Below, one piece after another: positions 1-10,326 of a DNA stretch of 64,000 nucleotides. Positions within the stretch are counted from its first letter, which is position 1, and each line of letters begins with the position of its first letter. The stretch is from BCD1 sp965230565 (GTDB lineage: Bacteria > Bacteroidota > Bacteroidia > Chitinophagales > Saprospiraceae): assembly GCA_965230565.1 (NCBI GenBank), contig CBDDLH010000001.1:213417-277416 (forward strand), written 5' to 3'. The notes beneath the pieces were generated by a model, which saw only the letters and a program-made list of their open reading frames with translations, did no database searches and had not been told where the DNA came from. A program made the position numbers and the translations under genes.

Positions 1-1
1 T

Positions 2-3000
2 ACACCGGCCCTCAATCTCGAAGTAGATGGAGATGGCGTGCTTTGTACCGATCAAGCCATGCTCACTGCAACCACCGACGTAGATGCAGACATCACCTGG
101 CTGGACGATATGGGCAACACCCTCGCTACCGGAAATACTTATGATTTTACCATTACAGGTGTTCACAATATCACGGTAAGAGCGGTAGACCAATACGATT
201 GTTTTGAAGAAGAAAATATCGTTGTTCGATTCGATCCTGTGGATGTAAGTATTCCGGACACGGTTGCAGTTTGTTTGGGTGACGAACTGGATGTCAGCAT
301 TACCAATCTGGATCTTAACAACACGCTGACTTACACCTGGACACCCGTAGATGCTTTTGTTCCGGGTACGGAAACCAGTTCATCTCCTGATGTGATTGAA
401 ACAATTGGAAACCAAACACTGTACGTTACTGTCGAAAATCAATTCGGTTGTATTTACCAGGATTCTGTATTTACGACCGTTTATGATGACAACATCAATT
501 TGAGTTTCACCTATGAGGTACAATGTGATGGTTCAACGGTTGAATTTACCAACACCAGCACGGATGCCTTTAATTACGTGTGGGACTTTGGCGATGGCAG
601 CCCACTCAACTACGAAGAGAGTCCGACCTACAATTACGGTATGGCCGGAGAATTCGAAGTGACGCTTTCCGTGGTGCCACTGGCTGATTGTGTTGTACCT
701 GTAATGGATACGGTAATTACCGTAAATCCTGAAGTAACTGCTGCATTCGATTACGACATTGTAGAATGTAGTCCGGACAGTGCGGTGGTAGCCTTTTTCG
801 ATTTATCTGAAAGTGTCTTTGAGATAGAAAACTGGCAATGGGAGCCTTTTGGTTCCATCGAGCAAAACCCTGTTACTGTATTTTACAATGATGGAGCGGT
901 TGATGTGACCTTAACCATCACCACTTCCAACGGTTGTATGGCCTCTGTCACAGAAACCATCGATATCCAATTGGTTGATTTGGCCCTGGCAGATACCATT
1001 GTCATGTGTAAAGGCGACACCACGGAACTCAATCCGGGCGGAGCTCTTGATCAAACTTACAGCTGGACGCCGGTTGAAACCCTCGACGATCCTACTTCTG
1101 CCAATCCAATGGCCTTTCCGACGGAAACTACTGTTTACACCGTTGAGGTTTATAAAGAAGGTTCTGACACCTGTTTCTACACAGATCAGGTGACGGTCTT
1201 CGTGCCTGCGGATATCAATGTCGATCTTGGTGACGATATAATTACCTGTGGGGAAAATGTCACCTTAACGGCGATGGCCGATGTGGATATTGATGTGGAA
1301 TGGTTCAGTGTCATTGACGGGCCGATTGGAGAAGATCTTTCCGTGACCGTAAATCCATTTACGACAGACACCATTATTGTGGTGGCTACTGACCAGTACG
1401 GCTGTATTGATTCTGACACTATTGTCGTCACTGACAATGGTGTGGATGTAGCGGATATTCCATCAGAGATAACCGCCTGTTCCGGCGTTGATACGACCAT
1501 CACCATTACCAATTTAGATCCTGATGATGTCCTGACCTACCAATGGACACCATTAGAAAATATTATCGGACCAGCCAACGAGGCGACCGTTACGGTCAAT
1601 GTGCCGGAAGGTTGTGTGATCTTCACCTGTCTGATCACCAATCAGAATGATTGTGAAGAAACGGTTATGACGGAGATTTGCGTCGTACCGTTTGATTATG
1701 AAATTCCAGACACCGTTTTCGTTTGTCCGAATACACCTACAGGTTTGAACCCTGATGGGGAACCTGGTTATTCCTATATGTGGAGCCCTGCGGATAATTT
1801 GAGTGAAACGGATATTGCCAATCCGATCTTTACCAATAACGTTCCGGGAACTTATAATTACACAGCTACTATTTTTGACAATAGTCAGGCCATCACCTGT
1901 GAAACTACAGAAGATGTGGTCGTAGTTGTTTATCCGCTTCTGGAACTTGCGACAGACGGAGATACCACCATGTGTGAGATTTCTACCATTCCGATTACCG
2001 CAACTACGGCTATTGATGCGAACATCGTATGGTATGACGGTCTTGATGAGATCGGAACCGGCTCTCCAATTGATGTAACTCCTGAAGAAGGAACCAATAC
2101 CTACACGGCTATTGCTACCGATCCTATTACCGGGTGTACAGATACCAGCGACGTTGTGGTCCAGGTGAATGTGCTTGAAATCGGTATTCCTGATTCTATA
2201 GTTTATGTATGTATTGACGTTCCAACAGAGATCAACCTGCTTGGAGACCCTGGGCTGACATACGAATGGGTTCCAGAAACAGGGCTTGACCTTACTAATC
2301 CATGGAATCCTGTGGCTACAACAAGTGATACATTATTCATAACGGTGACTATTACAGATCCGGTTGGAGGATGTTTCCTTATCCGGGAAGTAACGGTGAT
2401 TCCATATCCCGCTATTATACCTGTTGCGCAACCTGACACGGCATTTATTTGCGAACTGGCTTCAGCCACCTTGACTGTGACCAGTACAGTTGCTGCTGAA
2501 TATACCTGGTTTAGCGATTCCGGGATGAACAATGTGGTAGGAACGGGTGATACGGTAGTAGTAAATCCGGCCAACCCGCAGTATTACTACGTAATGGCTG
2601 TGGATGAATTTGGTTGTTCAGAAAAAGATTCGGCTTTTGTAACCCGATATCCTTCCCTCAACCTGGAGGCCTTTGGAGATACAACGCTTTGTGAAATTTC
2701 CACTGTGCCACTTTGGGCGACCTCAGACGTAGAGGTGACCTTCGATTGGTATGAGCAAGGTTCCGATACACCATTCGCCTCAGGCGACACCGTTAATGTA
2801 ACTCCTGTAGAAGGTACTAATAATTATATTGTCATTGCGGAAGACATCATTACGGGATGTCTCGACACTGCAATGGCTACCGTTCAGGTAAATGTATTGG
2901 AAGAGGGTATTCCTGATTCCATCGTTTATGTTTGTTCTGGTGTACCAACGCATATCAACCCTGCAGGGTATGAAGGCGTCCTATATGAATGGATACCAAA

Positions 3001-3343
3001 TGCCAATATAGAATATGATCCGCCATGGGATCCGATTGTGACTACGACGGATACCATAACCTACTTCGTGACTATTGAAGATCCGGTGGGTATGTGTTAT
3101 CTCGAAACCACGGTTACTGTTATTCCATATCCGCTGATCATTCCGGTTGCTTCTCCAGACACATCCTTTGTTTGCGAACTGGATGAAGCTCAATTGACCG
3201 TAACTACGGAAAGCGGGATTGAAGCAGATTTCGTCTGGTATGATGGTCCTGGTTTAACACCCATTGGATTCTATCGGAATCGGCGACACCATTATTGTCG
3301 ATCCGGACACTTCCCAGTATTTCTGGGTGACGGCTACGGATGA
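2..3343 (+). CDS. Giant repetitive T9SS surface protein, upstream part (5' end outside window, frameshifted)
   Basis: The frame is open from base 2, so the start codon lies upstream of the window. The protein is a chain of Ig/PKD-like beta modules, each with paired cysteines. A clear PKD-type module with a WDFGDGSP motif lies near bases 520-730. From about base 1930 a unit of roughly 240 residues recurs (starts near 1930, 2650, 3385 and 4105), each opening with a signature like DGDTTLCEI. The frame is lost at the CCC run 3260-3262: removing one C continues the same repeat into the next segment, and the residues this frame encodes after 3263 are not repeat-like. By family knowledge, such proteins are exported by T9SS and act as adhesins or gliding-associated surface filaments; the exact role is unknown. 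Confidence 0.8.
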   Translation, partial: TPALNLEVDGDGVLCTDQAMLTATTDVDADITWLDDMGNTLATGNTYDFTITGVHNITVRAVDQYDCFEEENIVVRFDPVDVSIPDTVAVCLGDELDVSITNLDLNNTLTYTWTPVDAFVPGTETSSSPDVIETIGNQTLYVTVENQFGCIYQDSVFTTVYDDNINLSFTYEVQCDGSTVEFTNTSTDAFNYVWDFGDGSPLNYEESPTYNYGMAGEFEVTLSVVPLADCVVPVMDTVITVNPEVTAAFDYDIVECSPDSAVVAFFDLSESVFEIENWQWEPFGSIEQNPVTVFYNDGAVDVTLTITTSNGCMASVTETIDIQLVDLALADTIVMCKGDTTELNPGGALDQTYSWTPVETLDDPTSANPMAFPTETTVYTVEVYKEGSDTCFYTDQVTVFVPADINVDLGDDIITCGENVTLTAMADVDIDVEWFSVIDGPIGEDLSVTVNPFTTDTIIVVATDQYGCIDSDTIVVTDNGVDVADIPSEITACSGVDTTITITNLDPDDVLTYQWTPLENIIGPANEATVTVNVPEGCVIFTCLITNQNDCEETVMTEICVVPFDYEIPDTVFVCPNTPTGLNPDGEPGYSYMWSPADNLSETDIANPIFTNNVPGTYNYTATIFDNSQAITCETTEDVVVVVYPLLELATDGDTTMCEISTIPITATTAIDANIVWYDGLDEIGTGSPIDVTPEEGTNTYTAIATDPITGCTDTSDVVVQVNVLEIGIPDSIVYVCIDVPTEINLLGDPGLTYEWVPETGLDLTNPWNPVATTSDTLFITVTITDPVGGCFLIREVTVIPYPAIIPVAQPDTAFICELASATLTVTSTVAAEYTWFSDSGMNNVVGTGDTVVVNPANPQYYYVMAVDEFGCSEKDSAFVTRYPSLNLEAFGDTTLCEISTVPLWATSDVEVTFDWYEQGSDTPFASGDTVNVTPVEGTNNYIVIAEDIITGCLDTAMATVQVNVLEEGIPDSIVYVCSGVPTHINPAGYEGVLYEWIPNANIEYDPPWDPIVTTTDTITYFVTIEDPVGMCYLETTVTVIPYPLIIPVASPDTSFVCELDEAQLTVTTESGIEADFVWYDGPGLTPIGFYRNRRHHYCRSGHFPVFLGDGYG

Positions 3344-5627
3344 ATTTGGCTGTGTGGAAATAGATTCCGTTTATGTCCTGAGATATCCATCCATTAATCT
3401 TGTTGCAGACGGAGACTCAACACTTTGTATTGCCAATCCTGTACCATTGTGGGCAACAGCTGATGTTGGCGTAACCATTGAATGGTATGAAGAAGGTAGT
3501 GATATGCCTTTCGCTACAGGTACTCCGGTTATGGCTACAACGATGGACGGCACCAATATCTATACTGCCATTGCAACGGATACCATTACAGGATGTATGG
3601 ATACCAGCATGGTAACTGTTCAGGTAAATCCAATTGAAATCGGAGTTCCTGATCCGGTCATCTATGTATGTCCGAATGTGGATGTCAATTTCTTTAATGG
3701 TAACCCTGACTTGATCTATACCTGGGATTGTGATGATGTGATCGATGATTCTGATCCATACAATCCGGTTGTCAATACTAATGATACCATTACCTGTCTG
3801 GTAACCGTGGAAGACCCGGCAGGATTGTGTTACCTGGAAGCCCCGGTGATGATTATAGCTTATCCGGAGATCAATCCGGCGATTACTCCACCTGAAGTAG
3901 CGCTTTGTGAATTTGAGAGTGTAGAACTGATGGGAAGCGCCGATGTTTCGCCGGCTGATTATGTATGGTTTAATGATTCTGCCATGGATAGCGTCATTAG
4001 TATGAATCCTAATGTTGTTGTCAGTCCTGATTCTACGCAGTATTATTATTTGATGGTAACAGATGAATTCGGCTGTTCTGAGAAAGATTCAGTCCTTGTA
4101 ATCAGAAATCCATCCCTCAATCTGGAGACTGACGGAGACACGACCCTTTGTGAGATCGTTCCGGTAATTTTGACTGCAGAAACCAGTTTAACCACCACCA
4201 TTATTGAATGGTTTGAAGGCGCACCATTGCCTGACACACCGTTTGATTTTGAATCGCCAATCGAAGTCCTGCCGATGGAAGGTACCAATACTTATACCGC
4301 CATCGCTACCGATACCATCACAGGTTGTATGGATACCAGCGTAGTAATCGTTCAGGTTAACACACTTGATGTAGGTATTCCGGACAGCATCATTTATGTC
4401 TGTCCAAATGTGGATGTTGCATTCTTCAGCGGAGACCCCGGACTTGAATATACCTGGGATTGCGATGATGTGATTTTAGGAACTCCGGCTAACCCGATCG
4501 TCAACACCAACGATACCATCAATTGTGTGGTGACCATCGTTGACCCGGTCGGTATGTGTTATCTGGAAGTTCCGGTGACCATCATTGCTCATCCGGAGAT
4601 CAATCCGGTGATCGCTCAGGACACGATTGTTTGTAACTTTAATCCTTTAGAACTCTTTGTCAGCAGTGACGTAGCGGATCCGACCTACGATTGGTTCGAT
4701 ATTGACAACACACCAATTGGTGATGGTGAATCTGTTGTAGTTACTCCGGCAGGAACCGAAATTTACTATGTCATCGCCACTGATGAATTTGGCTGTTCTG
4801 AGGTAGATTCCGTTCAAGTGGATGCTTATCCGATCCAGGCTGAATTGCTGCCGCAGGAACTGATCATTTGTGAAACGGTTGAAACCGAAACACTGACCGC
4901 AGTGAATTACGGTCCGGAAGAGATCGTCAGTTACAACTGGTCGCCATCAGGCCTTGTTGAAGTGACCGATGTAGATTCTGTTGCCATTGGTACGTTGACA
5001 GGCACATTAAATCCATTCTGTGTTGAACTTACGAATGAATATGGGTGTGTAGAAACAGAATGCACCAACATCACCATGATCAGTCTGATCGATTCACTAA
5101 GCATTGAAGCTGTTCCGGACACCATTCTTTTGGATGATTCTTCAGTGATCACCGTAGGTGGATGTACGGATTGTGAATTTGAATGGGAATGGCCTGCAGG
5201 AAGTGATCTTGAACCTGAATTTGGCCCTGAGGTTACGGCAACTCCAGTTGATACCGGTACAAATATCTATACTGCTTTTGCATCCTTACTTGGTTGTGAA
5301 GAAGTCGTTGAAACTGAAGTATATGTAATTGCCAAGATATGTGATGAGAATTTCGTCTTCCTTCCAACGGCCTTTACTCCTAATAATGACGGAGTAAATG
5401 ACATTCTCGAGCTCAGATGTTTCTTCAAAGATGAAATTGAGATCGAGATCATGATCTACAACCGCTGGGGTGAAGAGATCGTTCGTTCTCAGGATCCGTA
5501 TTTCACCTGGAACGGAACGCATAATGGCGAAGAATTGCCACCGGATGTTTTCGGCTATTACCTCCGGGTGAATTGTCCGGGAGGGGAAGAGCTTGTTCAG
5601 AAAGGAAGTATTACCTTACTGAAATAA
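3264..5627 (+). CDS. Giant repetitive T9SS surface protein, C-terminal part with type-B (CHU_C) sorting domain
   Basis: This segment continues the repeat protein after the frameshift near 3260. It holds two more ~240-residue repeat units and ends, over about the last 95 residues, in a gliding-motility-associated C-terminal domain (TIGR04131/CHU_C type). Visible hallmarks are FLPTAFTPNNDGVND, IYNRWGEEI, and a final strand with the KGSITLLK ending. By family knowledge this domain directs export through T9SS and anchoring at the cell surface. The nominal TTG start at 3264 is an artefact of the broken frame; I infer a single gene with the preceding segment. A strong terminator follows 18 bases after the stop. 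Confidence 0.85.
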   Translation: MDSIGIGDTIIVDPDTSQYFWVTATDEFGCVEIDSVYVLRYPSINLVADGDSTLCIANPVPLWATADVGVTIEWYEEGSDMPFATGTPVMATTMDGTNIYTAIATDTITGCMDTSMVTVQVNPIEIGVPDPVIYVCPNVDVNFFNGNPDLIYTWDCDDVIDDSDPYNPVVNTNDTITCLVTVEDPAGLCYLEAPVMIIAYPEINPAITPPEVALCEFESVELMGSADVSPADYVWFNDSAMDSVISMNPNVVVSPDSTQYYYLMVTDEFGCSEKDSVLVIRNPSLNLETDGDTTLCEIVPVILTAETSLTTTIIEWFEGAPLPDTPFDFESPIEVLPMEGTNTYTAIATDTITGCMDTSVVIVQVNTLDVGIPDSIIYVCPNVDVAFFSGDPGLEYTWDCDDVILGTPANPIVNTNDTINCVVTIVDPVGMCYLEVPVTIIAHPEINPVIAQDTIVCNFNPLELFVSSDVADPTYDWFDIDNTPIGDGESVVVTPAGTEIYYVIATDEFGCSEVDSVQVDAYPIQAELLPQELIICETVETETLTAVNYGPEEIVSYNWSPSGLVEVTDVDSVAIGTLTGTLNPFCVELTNEYGCVETECTNITMISLIDSLSIEAVPDTILLDDSSVITVGGCTDCEFEWEWPAGSDLEPEFGPEVTATPVDTGTNIYTAFASLLGCEEVVETEVYVIAKICDENFVFLPTAFTPNNDGVNDILELRCFFKDEIEIEIMIYNRWGEEIVRSQDPYFTWNGTHNGEELPPDVFGYYLRVNCPGGEELVQKGSITLLK

Positions 5628-5645
5628 GGGGATTGCTTTCCGGCC

Positions 5646-5684
5646 AACCGGCCCGCCGAACTGGTTTCGGCGGGCCGGTTTTTT
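5646..5684 (+). terminator. Rho-independent terminator of the giant surface protein gene
   Basis: A perfect 15-bp GC-rich stem (5646-5660 with 5666-5680), 5-nt loop CTGGT, and a T-run running out of the 3' arm. It lies 18 bases past the stop codon at 5627. The convergent ATPase gene ends at 5735, so the hairpin sits between two converging genes. Confidence 0.9.
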
Positions 5685-5685
5685 G

Positions 5686-5708
5686 TTACTGGTTGCTGGT
5701 TGCAGGTT
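5686..5708 (-). repeat. CAACCAG-type intergenic repeat (reverse orientation)
   Basis: Short tandem of the motif seen in other gaps of this window as CCAGCAACC, here in reverse complement (GGTTGCTGGTTGCAGG). It lies between the terminator and the convergent ATPase gene. Confidence 0.6.
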
Positions 5709-5734
5709 CTTACAATATCAGGCTAAAGCCTAAG

Positions 5735-6721
5735 CTACAAAAGCCGTTTAACCACCTGAGCGATCAATAGCGAAGCAAAAGAAAAGACCACTACCCAACT
5801 CAACTGTCCCAGGGTCAAAGGCACCAACGACAGCACCTCCCGCATTGGAGTTACTACATATCCAAGGGCCGTTAACAGCATACATAAAACGATGGCTCCC
5901 CAGACCCAACGATTTCGGGTGACCTCATTGTTAAAAAAGGATACGTTCCGTTTCGGTAAATTGAAGACGTTTAGCAATTGCGCCAGCACAAGCGTATAAA
6001 ATGCCATATTATTCACCTCCGCTGGACCTGCCTTCAGATACCAATGAGCGAAGGTGCTTACACCCAAAACTCCGGCTGTAATCGATAGACCATATACAAA
6101 GGTGGTCACCCATAATTTCCTGGGCATGATCGGTTCATCAGGCGGGCGGGGTTTCATGTTCATAATATGTTTTTCACCATCTCCCATAGCCAGGGACAAT
6201 GCGGGAAAGACATCTGTGATGAGATTTAAATACAAAATCTGAATAGGTAATAAAGGCAGGGGTAAACTCACCAATGAAGCAATCGCTACCGAAATGATCT
6301 CTGCCAAATTACTCGACAATAAGTAAACCACAAACTTTCTGATATTCTCAAAAATAATCCTCCCTTGACGGATAGCCAGTTCAATGGAGGAGAACTGATC
6401 ATCCCTGAGAATCACATCCGCTACTTCCTTGGCCGCCTCCGTTCCCCGGATTCCCATGGCTATGCCGATATCCGCCTTTTTGAGTGCCGGAGCATCATTC
6501 ACACCATCACCTGTCATGCCTACTACATAGCCGTTTTTTTGGTAAAGAGATACCAAAGCAAGTTTCTGTGCCGGCGTTACCCTGGCAAACACCGAAGTAT
6601 TCAACAATTGAGCTTCTGACCTGTCCTCGATCTCGTTCCCCCGAATCACCACTTCTCCGGGCAGGGTATCTCCCAGGTCATCCAGAAGTCCTACAGCCTC
6701 AGCAATATTCCTGGCCGTTTC
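5735..6721 (-). CDS. P-type cation-transporting ATPase, C-terminal part (frameshifted)
   Basis: C-terminal portion of a P2A-like (Ca2+/cation) P-type ATPase. The frame reads back to 6721, where it picks up exactly where the upstream part stops at the MVTGDHP motif, continuing ETARNIAEAVG. It carries the hinge motif MTGDGVNDAPALKKADIGIAMG and then the C-terminal membrane block (about six hydrophobic segments, M5-M10). A single extra G on the plus strand (C on the coding strand) in the run 6723-6725 breaks the gene: dropping it gives a continuous protein of about 880 residues, normal for the family. It is unclear whether this is an assembly error or a true lesion. Confidence 0.85.
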   Translation of the reverse strand, partial: ETARNIAEAVGLLDDLGDTLPGEVVIRGNEIEDRSEAQLLNTSVFARVTPAQKLALVSLYQKNGYVVGMTGDGVNDAPALKKADIGIAMGIRGTEAAKEVADVILRDDQFSSIELAIRQGRIIFENIRKFVVYLLSSNLAEIISVAIASLVSLPLPLLPIQILYLNLITDVFPALSLAMGDGEKHIMNMKPRPPDEPIMPRKLWVTTFVYGLSITAGVLGVSTFAHWYLKAGPAEVNNMAFYTLVLAQLLNVFNLPKRNVSFFNNEVTRNRWVWGAIVLCMLLTALGYVVTPMREVLSLVPLTLGQLSWVVVFSFASLLIAQVVKRLL

Positions 6722-8384
6722 AGGGATGATCTCCGGTAACCATTATCACCTTTATCCCAGCCTGGTGACAGGTATCAATCGCAGCCTTCACATCTTCTCT
6801 CGGTGGATCGAGAAAACCTATCAATCCTAAAAAGATTAGATTTTCAAAATACCCATCCGCTGCAGGCTTTGCATCAACATCTCTGAAAGCAAATGCTAAC
6901 GTTCGTAATCCTTCAGCCGCCAGATCATTTGCTTTGTCCAGCCAGAAAGTATGGTTCCTCAGTTTTTCAATTCCTTCAGAAGTATAAATCCGATTACAGA
7001 CATTCAGAACATTTTCTAAAGCTCCTTTTACCGAAATCCGATAAGCGCTTTCAAAGCGGTTGAGGGTGGCCATCATCTTTACGGTGGTATCAAATGGAAT
7101 TTCAACCACTTCAGGATACTTCTCACGAAGGCTTTCCACTTCAAATCCTGCAGTAATAGCCAGATCGATAAGAGCAACTTCGACCGGATCTCCCACCAAT
7201 TCCTTACCCTTCTTTGCAGGTTTTACATTGTTACACAAAACACCCGTTTGTACTAGCTTTTGAAAAGAATTATCATACCTGCAACGTTCCCAAAAAGCAT
7301 ATTCTTTTCCCACTTCAGGAACACGAAATTGTACCCCATCAAAAACAGCCACCTGAACCTCCATTTTGTTTTCTGTGAGTGTTCCTGTTTTATCGGTACA
7401 GATGATCCCGACATTCCCCAGCGTTTCCACAGAACTCAATTGTTTAATAATGGCCCTGTCTTTGGCCAGCTTTAACATTCCTCTGGCCAGTGCAATGGTC
7501 GCCACAATCGGTAGCCCTTCCGGGATAGCAGCAACTGCCAGGGCAAAGGCCGTTTCGATCATCCGGATCAATTGTCGCCCCTGAACATATCCGACAATGG
7601 CAATAGCAAAAGCGAGTAATAGCGTTAGCCAAATAAGTTTCTTGCTGAGAACATTTAACTTCTTTTCAATAGGCGTGATCTGATCCTGGGCTTCATGAGT
7701 CATTCGACTGATTGCCCCGAGTTCTGTATGTTCACCTGTTGCGGTTATCACTACCTTTGCAGTTCCACGGGTTACCATGGTTCCACAAAAGACCATATTG
7801 GTTTGATCGGCAAGTACCGTTGTTTCCGGTAAAGGTTCGTTAGACTTATTGATTTGAAAACTTTCTCCGGTCAAAGCAGATTCCTTAACGGCAAGGCTTT
7901 CATGTTCAATGATCCGGCCATCTGCTGGTATGAATTCCCCACTGGTCAATAGCAGGATATCTCCTGGAACAATACAACTATCCTCTATCAGGATTTCCTT
8001 GCCTTCCCGCAACACGTAAGACTCTCCGCGTGTCATTTCCCGTAAAGCCTCCATCGACCGCCGGGCCTGGAGCTCCATGAAAAACCCAATAAAAACAGTT
8101 ATCAAAATGACGACTACTACTGCAATCCCCTCTACAACTTCACCAAAAACAAAGCCAAGCACAGTAGCAGCGATGAGCACATAAATAACAGGATCCAAAA
8201 ATTGTTCTACGAAAATGAGAATGGCTGGTTTGGAGCGTTGCTTTTCCAATCGGTTCTCCCCAAATATTTTTAGGCGTTCTTCTGCCTCCACATTACCCAA
8301 ACCCTGCTCAACCGGAGTTTTTAATTGAGCAAGAATAGTATGTACTTTTTCCGAGAAAGCCTTTTCAGGAAGCTTGTCGATCAT
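6720..8384 (-). CDS. P-type cation-transporting ATPase, N-terminal part (frameshifted)
   Basis: N-terminal 554 residues of an inner-membrane P2A-type ATPase that would couple ATP hydrolysis to cation transport, Ca2+ by resemblance. In order: an N-terminal cation-ATPase domain, membrane segments M1-M2, the actuator domain with the TGES loop (ALTGESF), M3-M4 with the ion-site motif AIPEGLP, the phosphorylation site DKTGTLTENK, the nucleotide-binding domain with KGALENVL, and the MVTGDHP motif, immediately followed by a premature stop. All catalytic motifs seen are intact. The start at 8384 fits the usual family N-terminus. Ion specificity cannot be settled by eye. Confidence 0.9.
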   Translation of the reverse strand: MIDKLPEKAFSEKVHTILAQLKTPVEQGLGNVEAEERLKIFGENRLEKQRSKPAILIFVEQFLDPVIYVLIAATVLGFVFGEVVEGIAVVVVILITVFIGFFMELQARRSMEALREMTRGESYVLREGKEILIEDSCIVPGDILLLTSGEFIPADGRIIEHESLAVKESALTGESFQINKSNEPLPETTVLADQTNMVFCGTMVTRGTAKVVITATGEHTELGAISRMTHEAQDQITPIEKKLNVLSKKLIWLTLLLAFAIAIVGYVQGRQLIRMIETAFALAVAAIPEGLPIVATIALARGMLKLAKDRAIIKQLSSVETLGNVGIICTDKTGTLTENKMEVQVAVFDGVQFRVPEVGKEYAFWERCRYDNSFQKLVQTGVLCNNVKPAKKGKELVGDPVEVALIDLAITAGFEVESLREKYPEVVEIPFDTTVKMMATLNRFESAYRISVKGALENVLNVCNRIYTSEGIEKLRNHTFWLDKANDLAAEGLRTLAFAFRDVDAKPAADGYFENLIFLGLIGFLDPPREDVKAAIDTCHQAGIKVIMVTGDHP

Positions 8385-8742
8385 TGTAAATTAATGTCTT
8401 TGCCAAAAAAAATCAAAGGATCACATCAGGCGTTCAACATTAATTTCATAGACATTGGATATCACGTAATTTAAAGGTTTTGCAGGAGAAATGCCAGTTT
8501 TCAGATGTCTTCAGTCAGCAGTCATTGCAATTGTTGAACGGTTAGCGCTTAGAAAACAATTTGAACAAAAAGCATTCCTGCATTTCCTTACTCCCCTTTT
8601 CCTCCCGGCACTATGTGCACGCCTTTCGTTTCCTTCAGGCTCGGGATGTCGCTACACTTCATTTTTTCCTTAAATCATTCTATCAATGTTTCATTGTTTC
8701 ATCGTATCATTGTAGATTAGTCATTCACATAATTATACATTC
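8385..8742. other. Intergenic region between divergent genes, with a GC-rich segment
   Basis: 358 bases between the ATPase (minus) and the amidase (plus). It should hold both promoters, but I see no convincing TTTG-N19-TAnnTTTG pair. Bases about 8600-8660 form a GC-rich block (CCCGGCACTATGTGCACGCC, then CGGGATGTCGCT) resembling blocks near 42330-42440, 48510-48545 and 56588-56625. The short open frames here look non-coding. Confidence 0.5.
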
Positions 8743-10317
8743 ATGAAAAAATTCGTCCTTTCAACCTTATTACTTTTTGCAATGGTTGCGCTCTTTGCCC
8801 AAAACAATCCGACAAGAGAAGTCGTAAACCTTGAACTAACCCCGGTCAACAACCATTTTGAATCAGAAATAATGGCCATTCCGCTTACACAGGATGGTCC
8901 GTTCCTCTCCTATTTTGTAAAATCTTCCCAGCAAGTGGAAGGCATCAGTATTCGCTTTTCTCAGGATGGAGAAACATGGGACAACTGGATACCTATGCAG
9001 CCAGATCCGCATATGGATTTTGAAGACGGTAGCTGGATCAGCGAATTGGGATTTGAGGAAACAGGTGCTCTTTGGTTTCAATTGTCATCACCTATCAATT
9101 ATTCTTCCCTAAACTGCCACTTCTTTAACCCTGGCCACACCCTGGAAGTACACACCAGTGAATCCAATGAACTGGAGATTTCGGACCGATCCTGCCCTTG
9201 TCCGATCCCGGATATCCAAACCAGAGAAGAATGGTGCCCGGATGGAACCTGCTTTCCTCATCCCAATCCTTCCTTCACCTATGTGACCCACCTGATCATT
9301 CACCATTCCGCAGGAACAAATTCTTCCTCCGACTGGGCCGGTGTGGTGAGAGCGATCTGGGATTTCCATGTGAATGGAAACGGCTGGTCGGATATTGGAT
9401 ATAACTGGCTGATTGATCCGAATGGTGTGGTATATGAAGGCCGTGGAAACGACATCCTTGGAGCGCACTTTTGCGGAACCAATGGAGGAACGGCAGGAAC
9501 TTGTGTAATGGGGAATTTCACCGACATACAGCCGACTGCTGAAGCTATCAACAGCCTGGTGGATCTGTATACCTGGAAAGCATGTGATAAAAACCTGAAC
9601 GTACTTGGAAGTGGTTTTCACAATTCCTCAGGACTGACCCTCAACAGAGTTTCGGGTCACCGCGACGGATGTGCCACCGCTTGTCCGGGAGATAGCTTTT
9701 ATCCCATGCTTCCGGATATTAGAGACCAAATGTTTAATAAGATCGTTACAGGTTGCGAAGGATTACCCGGACCGACCCAACTCGCAGGTACTCTTACGGC
9801 TCCTACGGAAGCTACACTTACCTGGACTGACAATACCGAGGGAGAGCTTGGTTATTTCCTGGAAAGGAAAGGCGGAGGATCCCCGTTTTTCCAATTGTAT
9901 GCTACTATTGGTCCGGACACCACTGAATTCATAGATGAGGCTTTGGAAGAGGGAGAAGTTTATACTTATCGTGTGCAGGCATTCAGTGATGCAGACACCT
10001 CGGCGTATTCCAATGAGGCCATCGTACCGGATAATGTGGCCGTAAACAACCCATTTATCAATAAAAACACGGTAAATATTTACCCGAACCCGGCAACTTC
10101 ACACCTTAATATATATGTAAACAACAAATTAAAGGGTGATCTGCAGGTAGAGGTCATGGATGTATTATCCAAAACCACCCAAATCCGGCAAAACTTTGAA
10201 AAGCAAAATATCACTGAAACCTTTTCAATGGAACTGGAAACGCTACCTCCGGGTATTTACCTTATTAATATTCAACAACAAGACCACAACGGCCTTTTTA
10301 AGATCATTGTGGAATAA
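8743..10317 (+). CDS. Secreted PGRP/N-acetylmuramoyl-L-alanine amidase with T9SS type-A tail
   Basis: Signal peptide (MKKFVLSTLLLFAMVALFAQ), then an N-terminal beta-rich region. A peptidoglycan-recognition/amidase-2 domain lies at about residues 180-335, a fibronectin-III-like module at about 345-425, and a C-terminal Por/T9SS type-A sorting domain (IYPNPATSHLNIYV to the end). The amidase zinc site looks complete: His in IIHHSAG (~187), His in VSGHRDG (~306) and Cys in TACPGD (~313), plus the catalytic Tyr in DIGYN. It should therefore cleave the lactyl-amide bond of peptidoglycan outside the cell; the targets are more likely foreign cells or debris than its own wall, which is inference. The RDD-family gene follows after 9 bases. 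Confidence 0.9.
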   Translation: MKKFVLSTLLLFAMVALFAQNNPTREVVNLELTPVNNHFESEIMAIPLTQDGPFLSYFVKSSQQVEGISIRFSQDGETWDNWIPMQPDPHMDFEDGSWISELGFEETGALWFQLSSPINYSSLNCHFFNPGHTLEVHTSESNELEISDRSCPCPIPDIQTREEWCPDGTCFPHPNPSFTYVTHLIIHHSAGTNSSSDWAGVVRAIWDFHVNGNGWSDIGYNWLIDPNGVVYEGRGNDILGAHFCGTNGGTAGTCVMGNFTDIQPTAEAINSLVDLYTWKACDKNLNVLGSGFHNSSGLTLNRVSGHRDGCATACPGDSFYPMLPDIRDQMFNKIVTGCEGLPGPTQLAGTLTAPTEATLTWTDNTEGELGYFLERKGGGSPFFQLYATIGPDTTEFIDEALEEGEVYTYRVQAFSDADTSAYSNEAIVPDNVAVNNPFINKNTVNIYPNPATSHLNIYVNNKLKGDLQVEVMDVLSKTTQIRQNFEKQNITETFSMELETLPPGIYLINIQQQDHNGLFKIIVE

Positions 10318-10326
10318 CCAAAAAAC

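Noticed and set aside
3255..3270. Phase-variable switch at the C-run of the giant surface protein
   Set aside because: A run of three Cs is too short for slippage-based phase variation, and similar single-base breaks occur in two unrelated genes.
5573..5770. Frame crossing the end of the giant surface protein gene
   Set aside because: It overlaps the sorting domain in another frame and reads through the terminator hairpin.
8491..8746. Two short overlapping plus-strand frames upstream of the amidase gene
   Set aside because: They run through a GC-rich repeat-like block and show no protein features.
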